From Phenylobacterium conjunctum (GTDB lineage Bacteria; Pseudomonadota; Alphaproteobacteria; Caulobacterales; Caulobacteraceae): a stretch of DNA of 64,000 nt. Shown in pieces: positions 39,304 to 47,897 of the stretch. Location: assembly GCF_042679085.1 (NCBI RefSeq), contig NZ_JBHTLQ010000006.1, positions 1-64,000 of the forward strand, written 5' to 3'. A program made the translations under genes and the position numbers. Under the pieces are notes generated by a model. That model was given only the letters and a program-made list of their open reading frames with translations. It made no database searches and had not been told where the DNA came from. Position 1 is the stretch's first letter; every line of letters begins with the position of its first letter.

Positions 39304-39555
39304 ATGACACCAGCGTCTGAAATTCTGAAGCGTTGCGGAGGCCCAAAGGTGGTCGCCGAATGGCTGGGCTTGGACCGTTCGGCTGTCCAGCGCTGGGCGT
39401 ATCCGTCGCCCAAGGGTAGCGACGAACAGGTGCCGATGAAGCACTGGCCGGCGCTGATCCGGGAGGCCGCCAAGCGCGGCTTGGTCATCACCGTTGCCGA
39501 GTTGATGCCCGACGACGTGTCGGAAATCGCCAGAGCGCAGCAGAGCGCCGCCTGA
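39304..39555 (+). CDS. Cro-like regulator
   Basis: An 83-aa protein. ASEILKRCGGPKVVAEWLGL and DRSAVQRWAYPSPKGSDEQV are a small HTH as in YdaS/Cro-type proteins. It is the first gene rightward, divergent from the repressor, and its promoter holds the shared operators. It probably competes for the same sites to favour lytic growth. Confidence 0.85.
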   Translation: MTPASEILKRCGGPKVVAEWLGLDRSAVQRWAYPSPKGSDEQVPMKHWPALIREAAKRGLVITVAELMPDDVSEIARAQQSAA

Positions 39556-39711
39556 TCCATGCGACTGGGGGCATTCACCGACATCGAACACGCGCGCGGG
39601 TCATCCCCCCGCTTGACCGCGCGTGTGGCTGGCCGAACTCTCACGGTCGGCCGGGGCGTCGCCGGTTCCTCGCCGGTTCCTGGCGGCGCCCCAGAGGACA
39701 CCGTTCCGCTG
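39556..39711. other. Short non-coding stretch after the cro-like gene
   Basis: Contains a hairpin GGCCGA...TCGGCC (39631-39652) and a tandem GCCGGTTCCT repeat (about 39661-39681). No T-run follows, so it is not a simple terminator. It could be an antitermination or tR1-like site. Confidence 0.35.
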
Positions 39712-39939
39712 TCACGACCGGCGGGCAAACGGGCACGACCGGCAGGCCCCCTCTATGTGGGCTTGCCGGTTCGTGATCTTGACCATCAACGCCGCGCCAA
39801 CGGCTCGATGGCGAAACTCCATCTTCCTGAAGCCCGACGCATGGTCGGGGTATCGCTCCGCCAGAGCGCGGTGGCGAGCGGCCAAGACGAGCCGCTCAAT
39901 GAGCCTGATCACCAACTGATCGTCCGCGTCCTCCGTCAT
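39712..39939 (-). CDS. Possible small protein on the opposite strand
   Basis: A 75-aa frame (DDQLVIRLIERLVLAARHRA ... ACRSCPFARRS). Third codon positions are GC-rich in this frame and not in the two plus-strand frames of the same DNA, which supports coding here. It would run against the rightward operon. No family recognised. Confidence 0.45.
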   Translation of the reverse strand: MTEDADDQLVIRLIERLVLAARHRALAERYPDHASGFRKMEFRHRAVGAALMVKITNRQAHIEGACRSCPFARRS

Positions 39940-39977
39940 CCGCGCGCCTCCAGCGCCGCCGCCAACCGAGTGGCAGC

Positions 39978-40460
39978 ATGACGGTGACGCACATGGAAAT
40001 CCGCGACGACTTTGGGGAAAATCTCCCCGGGTTTGAGCTGGCCAGGGCCCGAGACGCCTTGGCCAAATACGTCGAACTCCGTTGGCCTTGGGGGCGGCGC
40101 AAGGCCGTCGCTCGGGAGTGGGGGCTCAACGACGACGAGGCCCGCTCGGTCTGCTCCGGCCGGGCCTCCTGGGCGACCTTCGACAAGATCGTCACGCACC
40201 CCCACGGCGGCTGGCAGGTCCTGCTCCCGGTGTTCGCCGCGCTCCTCGACCAGACCGCCGAGCAATTCATTATCGAGAAGAGAAATGCGCATGCGAAGCG
40301 CGCTGAGCGCCTTGGGGCGCTGGTTGGCGATTGGTGGGCTCTGCCTGCTGATCCTGGCGTCGGCGCCGCCGACGATGGCCGCGGATCGGATCGCAGACCT
40401 CGGAACGGACCTCATCGCCTGGGCAAGGCTGCGCATCCGCGCGCTCGTTCGGCGCCGTGA
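39978..40460 (+). CDS. Hypothetical phage protein in the CII/O position
   Basis: Up to 160 aa. The first ~105 residues (RDALAKYVELRWPWGRRKAV, WGLNDDEARSVCSGRASWAT) look like a DNA-binding or regulatory protein. After about residue 105 the codon bias worsens and the frame overlaps the next ORF, which suggests the end has drifted or was extended by mutation. Function unknown. Confidence 0.6.
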   Translation: MTVTHMEIRDDFGENLPGFELARARDALAKYVELRWPWGRRKAVAREWGLNDDEARSVCSGRASWATFDKIVTHPHGGWQVLLPVFAALLDQTAEQFIIEKRNAHAKRAERLGALVGDWWALPADPGVGAADDGRGSDRRPRNGPHRLGKAAHPRARSAP

Positions 40461-40464
40461 CTGA
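40285..40464 (+). CDS. Small secreted or membrane peptide
   Basis: A 59-aa protein. The N-terminal LGRWLAIGGLCLLILASAPP forms a signal peptide or membrane helix and APPTMAAD a likely cleavage site. Its third positions are strongly GC-rich, unlike the overlapping frame. It overlaps the end of the upstream ORF by 176 bases, which is unusual. Confidence 0.5.
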   Translation: MRMRSALSALGRWLAIGGLCLLILASAPPTMAADRIADLGTDLIAWARLRIRALVRRRD

Positions 40465-40515
40465 ATCCCCGAAGAGCCCCCGGGGTTCAGCGGGGCCGAT
40501 GCACAGGAGGCGGGC

Positions 40516-41202
40516 ATGGCCCGATCCGACGCCCCGCTGGGGCTCAAGCCCGAGGAGCATAGTCAGCTCCTCGTCTATCACACCGACAGGCTGCGCGTGG
40601 CCCAACGGGCTGTCGACAAGGCCAAGGAGCCCCTGAAAGACGCCCAGGAAGAGCTCACCGCTCGCTTCAACGAAGCCAAGGCCGACCTGGGCAAGGGCTA
40701 CTCCCGCAAGTACCTCACCAGCCTGCTCGAAGACGTCACCGCGCAGATGCGGGACCAAGTCACCGAGGAAGCCCGACGCGCCCAGGACCGGGCAACCCTG
40801 GGCCTTCCGGTCTACGGCGCCCAGCAAGACCTGTTTGGGGCCGGCGCCGCCCAGATGCCCGACGAGGCCCGGGACGCGATGTTCTGGGAACTGGAGGGCT
40901 TCAAGCGCGGCCGCAACGGCGCGCTCGAGGAAATCCCGGACGGCTGCCCGCCGCGGTTCCACCAAGCGGTCATGAAGGGCTACGAAGCCGGCCAGAAGCT
41001 GACCCAGGCGGACCTCCTGGCGGCGGCCGAGCTGAAGGCCAAGATGGGCCAGCCCGACGCTGGTGAAGGCGACGAGCCGGACCTCAACGCCGGCGGCGAG
41101 GAAGACCAGGAAGAGGCCCTGGAAGAGGGCGTCCGCAAGCTGAAGCGCTCCGGGTTCACCCAGCGCTCGGCGCCCGCCAACGAAGACGTGGTGGCGGCCT
41201 AG
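40516..41202 (+). CDS. Hypothetical phage protein
   Basis: A 228-aa protein. A helical coiled-coil-like N-terminus (LLVYHTDRLRVAQRAVDKAK) is followed by GYSRKYLTSLLEDVTAQMRD and an acidic C-terminus (GEEDQEEALEEG). SD AGGAGG precedes ATG 40516. It directly precedes the VRR-NUC gene; similar proteins occur in this place in other alphaproteobacterial phages. Confidence 0.75.
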   Translation: MARSDAPLGLKPEEHSQLLVYHTDRLRVAQRAVDKAKEPLKDAQEELTARFNEAKADLGKGYSRKYLTSLLEDVTAQMRDQVTEEARRAQDRATLGLPVYGAQQDLFGAGAAQMPDEARDAMFWELEGFKRGRNGALEEIPDGCPPRFHQAVMKGYEAGQKLTQADLLAAAELKAKMGQPDAGEGDEPDLNAGGEEDQEEALEEGVRKLKRSGFTQRSAPANEDVVAA

Positions 41203-41655
41203 ATGCGTAAGCCGGCCACGCCCGCCCAATACGAAGACGAGGACGCGCTGCAGATCGCGACCGCGGACTATCTGCGGCTGGCGTGGCCGAGCCATCTCCT
41301 CTGGTGGCACACGCCGAACGGCGGCGAGCGCCCGACCGTCGAGCGCATCGACCGACGGACCGGCGCGACTTACCGGTTCTCGCCCCAGGCCGCGAAGCTC
41401 AAGCGGATGGGGACGCTTCCGGGGGTCGCCGACTGCGCCCTGCAGCTACCCAAGGGCCGTATGGGCTTCATCGAGCTCAAGGTCGGCGACAACAAACTCG
41501 ATCCGCCGCAGGAAGACTTTCGAGACGCCTGCCTCGCCAACGGCCACGGCTGGGCCCTGTGTAGATCGGTCGAACAGGTCGAGGAGACCTGTATTCGTTG
41601 GCTGGCGACGTTCGGCCTTGTGCCCAGGGCTCGGCTCGCGGGGAGGGCGGCATGA
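41203..41655 (+). CDS. VRR-NUC domain nuclease
   Basis: A 150-aa protein. TADYLRLAWPSHLLWWHTPN begins the domain and GVADCALQLPKGRMGFIELKVG gives the catalytic D and E-x-K of the VRR-NUC (PD-(D/E)XK) fold. These stand-alone phage nucleases probably act on branched DNA during replication or packaging. The stop overlaps the next ATG. Confidence 0.87.
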   Translation: MRKPATPAQYEDEDALQIATADYLRLAWPSHLLWWHTPNGGERPTVERIDRRTGATYRFSPQAAKLKRMGTLPGVADCALQLPKGRMGFIELKVGDNKLDPPQEDFRDACLANGHGWALCRSVEQVEETCIRWLATFGLVPRARLAGRAA

Positions 41656-41939
41656 GCGCGCTGACCCACCGCCAGGCCGAATGCCTGGGCTTCATCCGAG
41701 AATATGCGGCGAAGCACGGCGCGAGCCCGTCCTTTTCGGAGATCGCCGTCGCGCTGGGCTTGTCGCCCACGTCCAAGGGCAACGTCTCCACTTTGGTCGG
41801 CCAGCTGGTCGGCCGCGGCTACCTGCGCCACGCGCGCAACCGTGCACGCTCTCTGGAGATCGTCGAGCACCGCACCCCGCTGACGCGCTTCTCCACCCAA
41901 GAACTCGAAGCCGAACTGGAACGGAGGGCCGGGCTGTGA
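41652..41939 (+). CDS. Stand-alone LexA-type winged-helix protein
   Basis: A 95-aa protein. LTHRQAECLGFIREYAAKHG, SPSFSEIAVALGLSPTSKGN and GYLRHARNRARSLEIVE match the LexA N-terminal DNA-binding domain, but there is no S24 protease part. It would bind LexA-like sites without being cleavable by RecA, and could silence SOS genes or regulate phage genes (inference). ATG 41652 overlaps the VRR-NUC stop. Confidence 0.8.
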   Translation: MSALTHRQAECLGFIREYAAKHGASPSFSEIAVALGLSPTSKGNVSTLVGQLVGRGYLRHARNRARSLEIVEHRTPLTRFSTQELEAELERRAGL

Positions 41940-43432
41940 CCGACGCCGGCACTATGACGAGGCGAGCGCCTGGCGCCCTTGAGGCCGCACGGACAGAAGC
42001 CGTGCGGCTCTACAACAGCGGCCTCAGCCTGCGTGAGGTCGGCGAGCGGATGACGCCGCCACGCTCCCACGAGGGGGTGAGGCTTCTGCTGCTCGCCGCT
42101 GGCGTGGAATTGCGGGAGCCGCATGTGACCCTGGCGTCCGGGCGCAAGGCGTCGACGTCGACAGGATGGACTGGCGGCGAGCGTGATCCCGGCGCCGAGA
42201 ACCTGTCCCGCTTCGGCCACGCCAAGATCGATGTCAGCCAGGCCACCGGCCTGAAGCCGGATCACCCCGCGGTCATGGAAGGCCGGACGCTCTTTCCGTC
42301 CACGGTCGTCGCCCCTGCCGCAAGTCCGCGTCTCCTGGTGTCGGGGCACAACAACCCGAAACTCGGCAAGCAGGTCATGCGCGGCGACCGCGCCGGCTGG
42401 CCGATCTTCCACCTGGCCCTTGAAGAACGGGCCACATGCCCGCGGTCCTGCGCTATGTGGGGCGCCTGTTATGGGAACGCCATGCACATGGCCCGTCGGC
42501 ACCGCGCCGACGACGACCTGATGCCCCGCCTGCGCCGCGAGATCGGCGTTCTGGCCGCCAAGCATCGCCAGGGCGTCCTGATCCGCCTGCACACCCTCGG
42601 CGACTTCTTCTCGGTCGAGTACGTGGCGTTCTGGGCGGAGATCCTCCGCGACCATCCGAACGTCGCCTGCTTCGGCTACACGGCGCGCCGGGTCGATGAC
42701 GAGGACCGGAACAGCGCCCGTATCGCCCGGGCGCTCAAGGTGCTCACGGACGGCGCTTGGTCGCGGTTCGCGATCCGGACCTCGCATGTTGAGGCCGGGC
42801 CCGAGCGGTCCGTGGTGGTCGACGATGCGCCCCTGCGTGAAGACGTGGTGCTTTGCCCCACCCAGACCGAGGCGACGCAGGCCTGCGCCACATGCGGCAT
42901 CTGCTGGGCCGCAGGCTCGAGGTCCAAGACCATCGCCTTCCTGCGCCACGGGATGAAGCGCAAGGGCCGCAAGATGGTGGATGCCGAGCTGACCGCCGAG
43001 CCCGAGCCGCCGGTCGTGGACATCCCCGCTGAACCGGCCACGGTCAACGTCATCGCGCCTTCGAAGCCATCCCCGATGCCTCCGCCGGCGCCGCCGCGCA
43101 CTCCGGCGGCCCCCGAGCGCAGACCGGAGCGGCCCTCCGTCCCCGTGGCGCGGCACAATACCGGCCACGCGCTGACCCCGCTCGTGTTTCGCCGTGCCGA
43201 CCGACTGGCGAAGTCCGATCTGCCGCCGGTCCGGGAAAAGGCGCTGCCCGATCAGATCCTGGACGCGTTGGCTGACCGCCCCCTGACCACGAACACGCTG
43301 GCGGTGCTGCTGGGCGCCAAGGAGCTGCCGGTCGGCGACTGCCTCACCAACCTGATGCGGGCCGGCCAGGTCTCCTGCGAGGAGTTCATGGAGGGCGAGG
43401 TCAGACGCCGGCGCTGGAGCCGCACGGCATGA
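41936..43432 (+). CDS. GP88-like phage protein with added N- and C-terminal DNA-binding-like regions
   Basis: A 498-aa protein from GTG 41936 (GTGA overlap). Residues 10-60 look like an HTH (LYNSGLSLREVGERMTPPRS). The middle (HNNPKLGKQVMRGDRAGWPI, CPRSCAMWGACYG, RLHTLGDFFSVEYVAFWAEI, Cys-rich CPTQTEATQACATCGICW) follows the Gp88 family of phage proteins; several Cys suggest a metal or Fe-S centre. A Pro-rich linker leads to a final winged-helix-like region (DQILDALADRPLTTNTLAVL). Biochemical role is unknown. Confidence 0.78.
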   Translation: MTDAGTMTRRAPGALEAARTEAVRLYNSGLSLREVGERMTPPRSHEGVRLLLLAAGVELREPHVTLASGRKASTSTGWTGGERDPGAENLSRFGHAKIDVSQATGLKPDHPAVMEGRTLFPSTVVAPAASPRLLVSGHNNPKLGKQVMRGDRAGWPIFHLALEERATCPRSCAMWGACYGNAMHMARRHRADDDLMPRLRREIGVLAAKHRQGVLIRLHTLGDFFSVEYVAFWAEILRDHPNVACFGYTARRVDDEDRNSARIARALKVLTDGAWSRFAIRTSHVEAGPERSVVVDDAPLREDVVLCPTQTEATQACATCGICWAAGSRSKTIAFLRHGMKRKGRKMVDAELTAEPEPPVVDIPAEPATVNVIAPSKPSPMPPPAPPRTPAAPERRPERPSVPVARHNTGHALTPLVFRRADRLAKSDLPPVREKALPDQILDALADRPLTTNTLAVLLGAKELPVGDCLTNLMRAGQVSCEEFMEGEVRRRRWSRTA

Positions 43433-43695
43433 GCAGTTCCGCCTCCCAAGACGAAGTCGAGGACATCGTGACCGCCGAGGTCGCGCGCGTGATCGACGAG
43501 ATCGTGCTGCACTCCGTCGCCCGAAGCTGCGCCGCCGTCACTCTGCAGCGCGCCGCTGCGGCCGCATTTATCCGGCACGGCGGCAACGCCTTGGCCAAGC
43601 TGGCGAGCCACGAGGACGCCTTCCTGACGCACACGAAGCTGGCCCGCCGCCACCAGGAGCGGATGAGCCAGGTACAGGGGGCTCGCCGCCGATGA
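43429..43695 (+). CDS. Hypothetical helical phage protein
   Basis: An 88-aa helical protein (EVARVIDEIVLHSVARSCAA). ATGA overlaps with both neighbours. No family recognised. Confidence 0.68.
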   Translation: MSSSASQDEVEDIVTAEVARVIDEIVLHSVARSCAAVTLQRAAAAAFIRHGGNALAKLASHEDAFLTHTKLARRHQERMSQVQGARRR

Positions 43696-43892
43696 GCAAG
43701 GACAACATCGTCCCGATCAGCCCTGAAGCGAGCCGCCGGTTGGCCGAGGCCCGCGTGGCCGGAGCCTTTGAGGCGCTCTACGAGGCCGGCGGTGTCCTGG
43801 CCTGCGCGCACATGGTCACCGTGCTCCTGGAGCGCCTCGAGGCCCGCATCCGGGCGGACGTCGCCAGAGACACCGGAAGGAGCGCGCCGTGA
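43692..43892 (+). CDS. Hypothetical small phage protein
   Basis: A 66-aa helical protein (RLAEARVAGAFEALYEAGGV). Overlaps its neighbours by 4 bases. Confidence 0.65.
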   Translation: MSKDNIVPISPEASRRLAEARVAGAFEALYEAGGVLACAHMVTVLLERLEARIRADVARDTGRSAP

Positions 43893-44065
43893 CCCGCGAC
43901 GACATGATCGCCCGAGAGGTCGAGAACGCCGCCCTCTATGAGCGCGAGGCCAAGCGCAGAACCAAGAACCCCGCGCTGGTCGAGGAGCTCCGCGCCTGGG
44001 CCAAGGCCTCGCGCATCAGGGCGGAGCGCCTGAGGGCCGGGCCGTTGTTCGGGGGGAAGGAATGA
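43889..44065 (+). CDS. Hypothetical 58-aa charged protein
   Basis: GTG 43889 to TGA 44063. Helical and highly charged (ALYEREAKRRTKNPALVEEL). GTGA and ATGA overlaps on both sides make it a real link of the operon. Confidence 0.62.
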   Translation: MTRDDMIAREVENAALYEREAKRRTKNPALVEELRAWAKASRIRAERLRAGPLFGGKE

Positions 44066-44289
44066 GCCTCTTCGACAGCCTCCCGCCCGCCAGGAAGCCC
44101 CAGGAGCCCGCCCAGCGCCCGGCGAGCGCCTACGCCTTCCCGCACCCCAGGCCGGCTACGCGGCGGCCGCCGACGGCGGGTGAGAAGGCCTGCGGCTGCG
44201 GTCTGGCGGCGACCTGCGCCGAAGGCTCCGCCGCATGGTGTCCCTGGCGCGCCCCGGCGACCTTCTGGCCGGCGAGGAGGGGCGCATGA
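44062..44289 (+). CDS. Small Cys-containing phage protein
   Basis: A 75-aa protein. A Pro-rich first half is followed by CGCGLAATCAEGSAAWCPW, four Cys in a short span that may bind zinc. Overlaps dnaB by 4 bases. Confidence 0.6.
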   Translation: MSLFDSLPPARKPQEPAQRPASAYAFPHPRPATRRPPTAGEKACGCGLAATCAEGSAAWCPWRAPATFWPARRGA

Positions 44290-45791
44290 GCTTCACGCCC
44301 GCCCTTGGCCTGCGAAAGGCCGAAGAGGCTAAGGTCGATCATGTCCCGGCCAATCTTGAAGCGGAACAAGCGCTCCTGGGCGCCCTGCTGTACGACAACG
44401 CCGCCTATGAGCGCCTGCCCGACGGTCTGAGGGCAGAGCAGTTCTACGAACCCCTGCACCAGCGGATGTTCGCTGAGATGTCGCTGCAGATCGGCAAGGG
44501 CCACTTGGCCGACCCAATCCTGCTGGCCGACCGGTTCGTGAAGGATGAAGCCTTCGCGGAGTTCGGCGGTGTCGCCTATCTGGCCGATCTCGTGGACCGC
44601 GCTCCGCCATCGGTGAACGCGCCCGACTACGCCCGCCAGGTCATGGACCTCGCAATGCGTCGGGCCGTCTTGAGCATTACCCAGGAGGCCGCGGCGGCCG
44701 TTGTAGATCCCGAGGATCAGCGCAGCGCCCGCGAGCACGTCGAGAGCATCGAGGGCGCGCTCTACAGCCTGGCGGAGACCGGCAAGACGGCGACGGGGTT
44801 TGTGGACTTCGCTACAGCCCTATCCGGTGCGCTGGCCCAGGCGGCCGAGGCATTCCAGCGTGAGGGCGGCATAGCCGGCATCTCTACGGGCTTGATCGAC
44901 CTGGACCAGAAGATCGGTGGCCTCCACGGCTCCGACCTCGTCATCCTGGCGGCTCGCCCGTCGATGGGTAAGACGTCCCTGGCCTGCAACATCGCCTTCG
45001 ACGTCGCCCGCAAGTACGCCTACGAGGCCCTGCCAGACGGCGCCCGCAAAGCGACGGCCGGGGGAGTGGTCGCCTTCTTCTCCCTCGAGATGTCCGCAGA
45101 GCAGCTCGCCCTGCGGCTGGTGGCCGAGGCCTCCGGGGTCCCGGGCGACAAGATCCGCAAGGGGGAAATCACCGCCGTCGAGTTCGGCCGGGTCCGCGAC
45201 GCGGCCATGGAGATTGAGCGGGCGCCGCTGTTCATCGACGCCACCGGAGGTATCAGCCTCGGAAAGCTCTGCGCCCGGGCGCGCCGGATGAAGCGCTTGC
45301 ACGGCCTCAATCTGATTGTGGTCGACTATTTGCAGCTGATGACCGGCGACAAGCGCTATGGCGGAGGCCAGCGGGTTCAGGAGGTCAGCGAGATCACGGT
45401 CGGGCTGAAGGCCTTGGCAAAGGAACTCAACGTCCCGGTCCTGGCCCTGTCCCAGCTATCCCGCCAGGTGGAGCAGCGCGACGACAAGCGCCCCCAGCTG
45501 TCCGACCTGCGGGAATCCGGCTCCATCGAACAGGACGCCGACATGGTCATGTTCATCTACCGGGAGGAATACTACCTCAGCCGCAAAGAGCCGGAGCCCG
45601 GCACGCCTGAGCACCTGGAATGGCGGCAGCAGATGGACGCTGTCGACGGGGTCGCAGAGGTCATCATCGGCAAGCAGCGCCATGGCCCAATCGGGACCGT
45701 CCGCTTGGCCTTCGACGGCGCCCTCACGAAGTTCAACAACCTCGCGCGCGAGCTCTTCCACAGCGCTCGCTCGCCCCATGGTGACGACTGA
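44286..45791 (+). CDS. dnaB: Replicative DNA helicase (DnaB family)
   Basis: A 501-aa hexameric 5'-3' helicase. The N-terminal domain (VPANLEAEQALLGALLYDN) is joined to the RecA-like motor with Walker A ARPSMGKTSL near residue 222, Walker B LIVVDYLQLM and the later ESGSIEQDADMVMFIYREE and GKQRHGPIGTV loops. The phage thus brings its own helicase, while the adjoining DUF1376 gene may supply the loader or origin protein. Confidence 0.95.
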   Translation: MSFTPALGLRKAEEAKVDHVPANLEAEQALLGALLYDNAAYERLPDGLRAEQFYEPLHQRMFAEMSLQIGKGHLADPILLADRFVKDEAFAEFGGVAYLADLVDRAPPSVNAPDYARQVMDLAMRRAVLSITQEAAAAVVDPEDQRSAREHVESIEGALYSLAETGKTATGFVDFATALSGALAQAAEAFQREGGIAGISTGLIDLDQKIGGLHGSDLVILAARPSMGKTSLACNIAFDVARKYAYEALPDGARKATAGGVVAFFSLEMSAEQLALRLVAEASGVPGDKIRKGEITAVEFGRVRDAAMEIERAPLFIDATGGISLGKLCARARRMKRLHGLNLIVVDYLQLMTGDKRYGGGQRVQEVSEITVGLKALAKELNVPVLALSQLSRQVEQRDDKRPQLSDLRESGSIEQDADMVMFIYREEYYLSRKEPEPGTPEHLEWRQQMDAVDGVAEVIIGKQRHGPIGTVRLAFDGALTKFNNLARELFHSARSPHGDD

Positions 45792-46702
45792 TGAGCACCC
45801 ACCCCTATATCCCGCTCTACGTCGACGACTATGACGCGCACACTGCCCACCTGACCCCAGCGGAAGATGGCGTCTACCTGCGCCTCCTGCGCCTATGCTG
45901 GCGGACGCCTGGATGCAGCCTGCCCAATGACGACGCCTGGATTGCGCGCAAGATCAGGCTGAGCCCTGAGGACTATGAGGCCATCGCCCGCCCGGTCCTG
46001 GCGGAGTTCTTCAAGCTGTCGCGCGGGCGTTTGATCCAGCGCAGGCTGAAGGACGAATACGATGACATCTCGCGTAAGAAATCCGCTCGCGCCAAAGCCG
46101 GAAAAAGTGGTGGCGACGCGAAGGCGCTGAAAGCAAAAGAAAACGCCTCTAGCAATGCTAGGCTTTTGCCATCGGACACGCGCGCGTTTCCAAACCCAGA
46201 ACCAGAGCCAGAAGATATAACCCCCCAACCCCCCTCGGGGGGCGTGAGCCATGACGAGTTCCTCGCCATCTGGTCAGCCTATCCGGAGGCTGGCAGGGCC
46301 ACTTGCCCGATGGCGACGGCCAGGCAGGAGGTCGACGAGGCCGCCGCTGAAGGCCACACGGCAGCGGCCATGTTGACCGGCGCCAAGCGGATGGCGGCCC
46401 ACGTCCAAGCCGGCGGCAGGGCCAAGCGCTTCGACCGTTGGGCCAGGGATAGGCTGTTCGAGAACACCACGCCGCGCCGCCCCGCCATCGCCGAGGCCTG
46501 GGATGGCCCGCCCGACCTATGGGACGACGTGTCGAAGGCGAAGGGGCCGGGGTGGGCGGCGAGCTACCTCGGGCCCTGCCTATGGCGGGATAACGTCCTG
46601 GTGACCACCAGCAGCACGGTGAGGCGCGCCATTGAAGGCGAAGTTCGGCACATTCTGGAGGCGCACGGAGCGCGGATCGAGATGCAAGGAGTGAGCGCAT
46701 GA
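45791..46702 (+). CDS. DUF1376 protein, probable replication-initiation or helicase-loader role
   Basis: A 303-aa protein. The N-terminal PYIPLYVDDYDAHTAHLTPA and LLRLCWRTPGCSLPNDDAWI are DUF1376, common in phage replication modules. The end (YLGPCLWRDNVLVTTSSTVR) resembles the DnaA N-terminal-binding-like tail seen in such proteins. A low-complexity Pro/Glu-rich linker with lower GC lies near 46,140-46,240. Stop overlaps the next ATG. Confidence 0.82.
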   Translation: MSTHPYIPLYVDDYDAHTAHLTPAEDGVYLRLLRLCWRTPGCSLPNDDAWIARKIRLSPEDYEAIARPVLAEFFKLSRGRLIQRRLKDEYDDISRKKSARAKAGKSGGDAKALKAKENASSNARLLPSDTRAFPNPEPEPEDITPQPPSGGVSHDEFLAIWSAYPEAGRATCPMATARQEVDEAAAEGHTAAAMLTGAKRMAAHVQAGGRAKRFDRWARDRLFENTTPRRPAIAEAWDGPPDLWDDVSKAKGPGWAASYLGPCLWRDNVLVTTSSTVRRAIEGEVRHILEAHGARIEMQGVSA

Positions 46703-47058
46703 CCAAGGAAATTGACGGGATCGTTTGGGCGCTGGATCGCCTGCTCAGCGCCTATCGTGTCGAGCTTGATAGGCAGGCGATGACGCGGGACCTCCCGCCT
46801 GAGATGCCAGAATTTGACTGGAGCGACCCCAAGGTCACCAAGGCCCAAACCATCGCCCATTCCCTGGTGGAAGATCCCGTAGGCAGGGCGATGACGCTCG
46901 CCATCGAAAGCCTTGGTCGACGGTTGTTCGAGGCTGGTGGCATGAAGGCGATGCACGACGCGCTCATCGCGGTCGGCGACATGAACCCGGATCAAGAGTC
47001 CTGGCGTGAGGGGGTGCTGGATCGGCGCTGGTCGGGCATCGGAAGTTGGATGGCATGA
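46699..47058 (+). CDS. Hypothetical phage protein
   Basis: A 119-aa protein (WALDRLLSAYRVELDRQAMT, LIAVGDMNPDQESWREGVLD). Unknown family; coupled to both neighbours by ATGA overlap. Confidence 0.68.
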   Translation: MTKEIDGIVWALDRLLSAYRVELDRQAMTRDLPPEMPEFDWSDPKVTKAQTIAHSLVEDPVGRAMTLAIESLGRRLFEAGGMKAMHDALIAVGDMNPDQESWREGVLDRRWSGIGSWMA

Positions 47059-47897
47059 TGGCCGAAACCGAACTCCGCGACCCCGACATCGTGGCCTTCA
47101 TCCAGGGACAGGCCGAGGTGATCGCCGACCTGCAGACCGAGGTGGACCAGCTCGAGGCTGCGGGAAGCCAGAAGGCGCGGCGCCGGGCCAAGTCGCTGCG
47201 AGGCCTGATCGGCGAGGCTCAGGCCAAGATCGCCAAGGCCAGGGACATCGAGGTCAGGCGCGACGCCCTGGTGGGCGAGGGCCGGGACGCGCTGATCCGC
47301 GCCAAGCTCCGCGGCGAAGAGGTCGAGGTCCGCGAGGTGGAGCGCGCCTCCTTCGCTCTGAACGAACATGGCGGCCGGATCATCAACCGCGCCGGCCCGA
47401 ACCGCGGACTTCCGGTCCTGGTGTACGAGCGCGGTGTCAGCATCCGGACGCTGACAGGGATCGAGCATGCGTTCGCCCGCGGCTACCTGGGTCACGCAAG
47501 GACCGGCGCCGGTGGCGAGGCCCTGCTACAGATCGGCCATGCCTACGCGGAGGCGGTTGTGAAATCCGACCCGCTGAAGGCTGTAGACCCGACGCAAACC
47601 GGCGGGGGCGGCTTCGGGCCGCGGGGCCCGCAGGCGGCAGCGTGCGAAGCGGCTGAGTGGCTGGAGGTCGCGAGGGAGAGGCTGTCATCGCGCCAGCGAA
47701 TCGCGCTTGATGAAATCTGTGGGGCTGGGAAGACGGTCCCTCAGCTTCGGGCCGAGCGCAGCTGGGGCTTCAATGCGACGGTGCGAGCTCTCCGTGGAGG
47801 GTTGGCCCAGGTCGCTGCTAGCCTGCATCATGCCAAGGGAGCCGGCAGCATGGTTGTCGGCCGTCGCCTAGCCATGGCGAAGAGGATGGGGATCTGA
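47055..47897 (+). CDS. Hypothetical phage protein of the late-regulator position
   Basis: A 280-aa protein. An N-terminal coiled coil (VIADLQTEVDQLEAAGSQKA) is followed by a folded middle and a helical end (RQRIALDEICGAGKTVPQLR) that looks like a DNA-binding region. It stands where lambdoid phages keep antitermination or late activators, but no family match can be claimed. Confidence 0.68.
   Translation: MMAETELRDPDIVAFIQGQAEVIADLQTEVDQLEAAGSQKARRRAKSLRGLIGEAQAKIAKARDIEVRRDALVGEGRDALIRAKLRGEEVEVREVERASFALNEHGGRIINRAGPNRGLPVLVYERGVSIRTLTGIEHAFARGYLGHARTGAGGEALLQIGHAYAEAVVKSDPLKAVDPTQTGGGGFGPRGPQAAACEAAEWLEVARERLSSRQRIALDEICGAGKTVPQLRAERSWGFNATVRALRGGLAQVAASLHHAKGAGSMVVGRRLAMAKRMGI

Noticed and set aside
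39559..39981. 140-codon plus-strand frame after the cro-like gene
   Set aside because: Third codon positions are not GC-biased, and the minus-strand frame of the same DNA is better.
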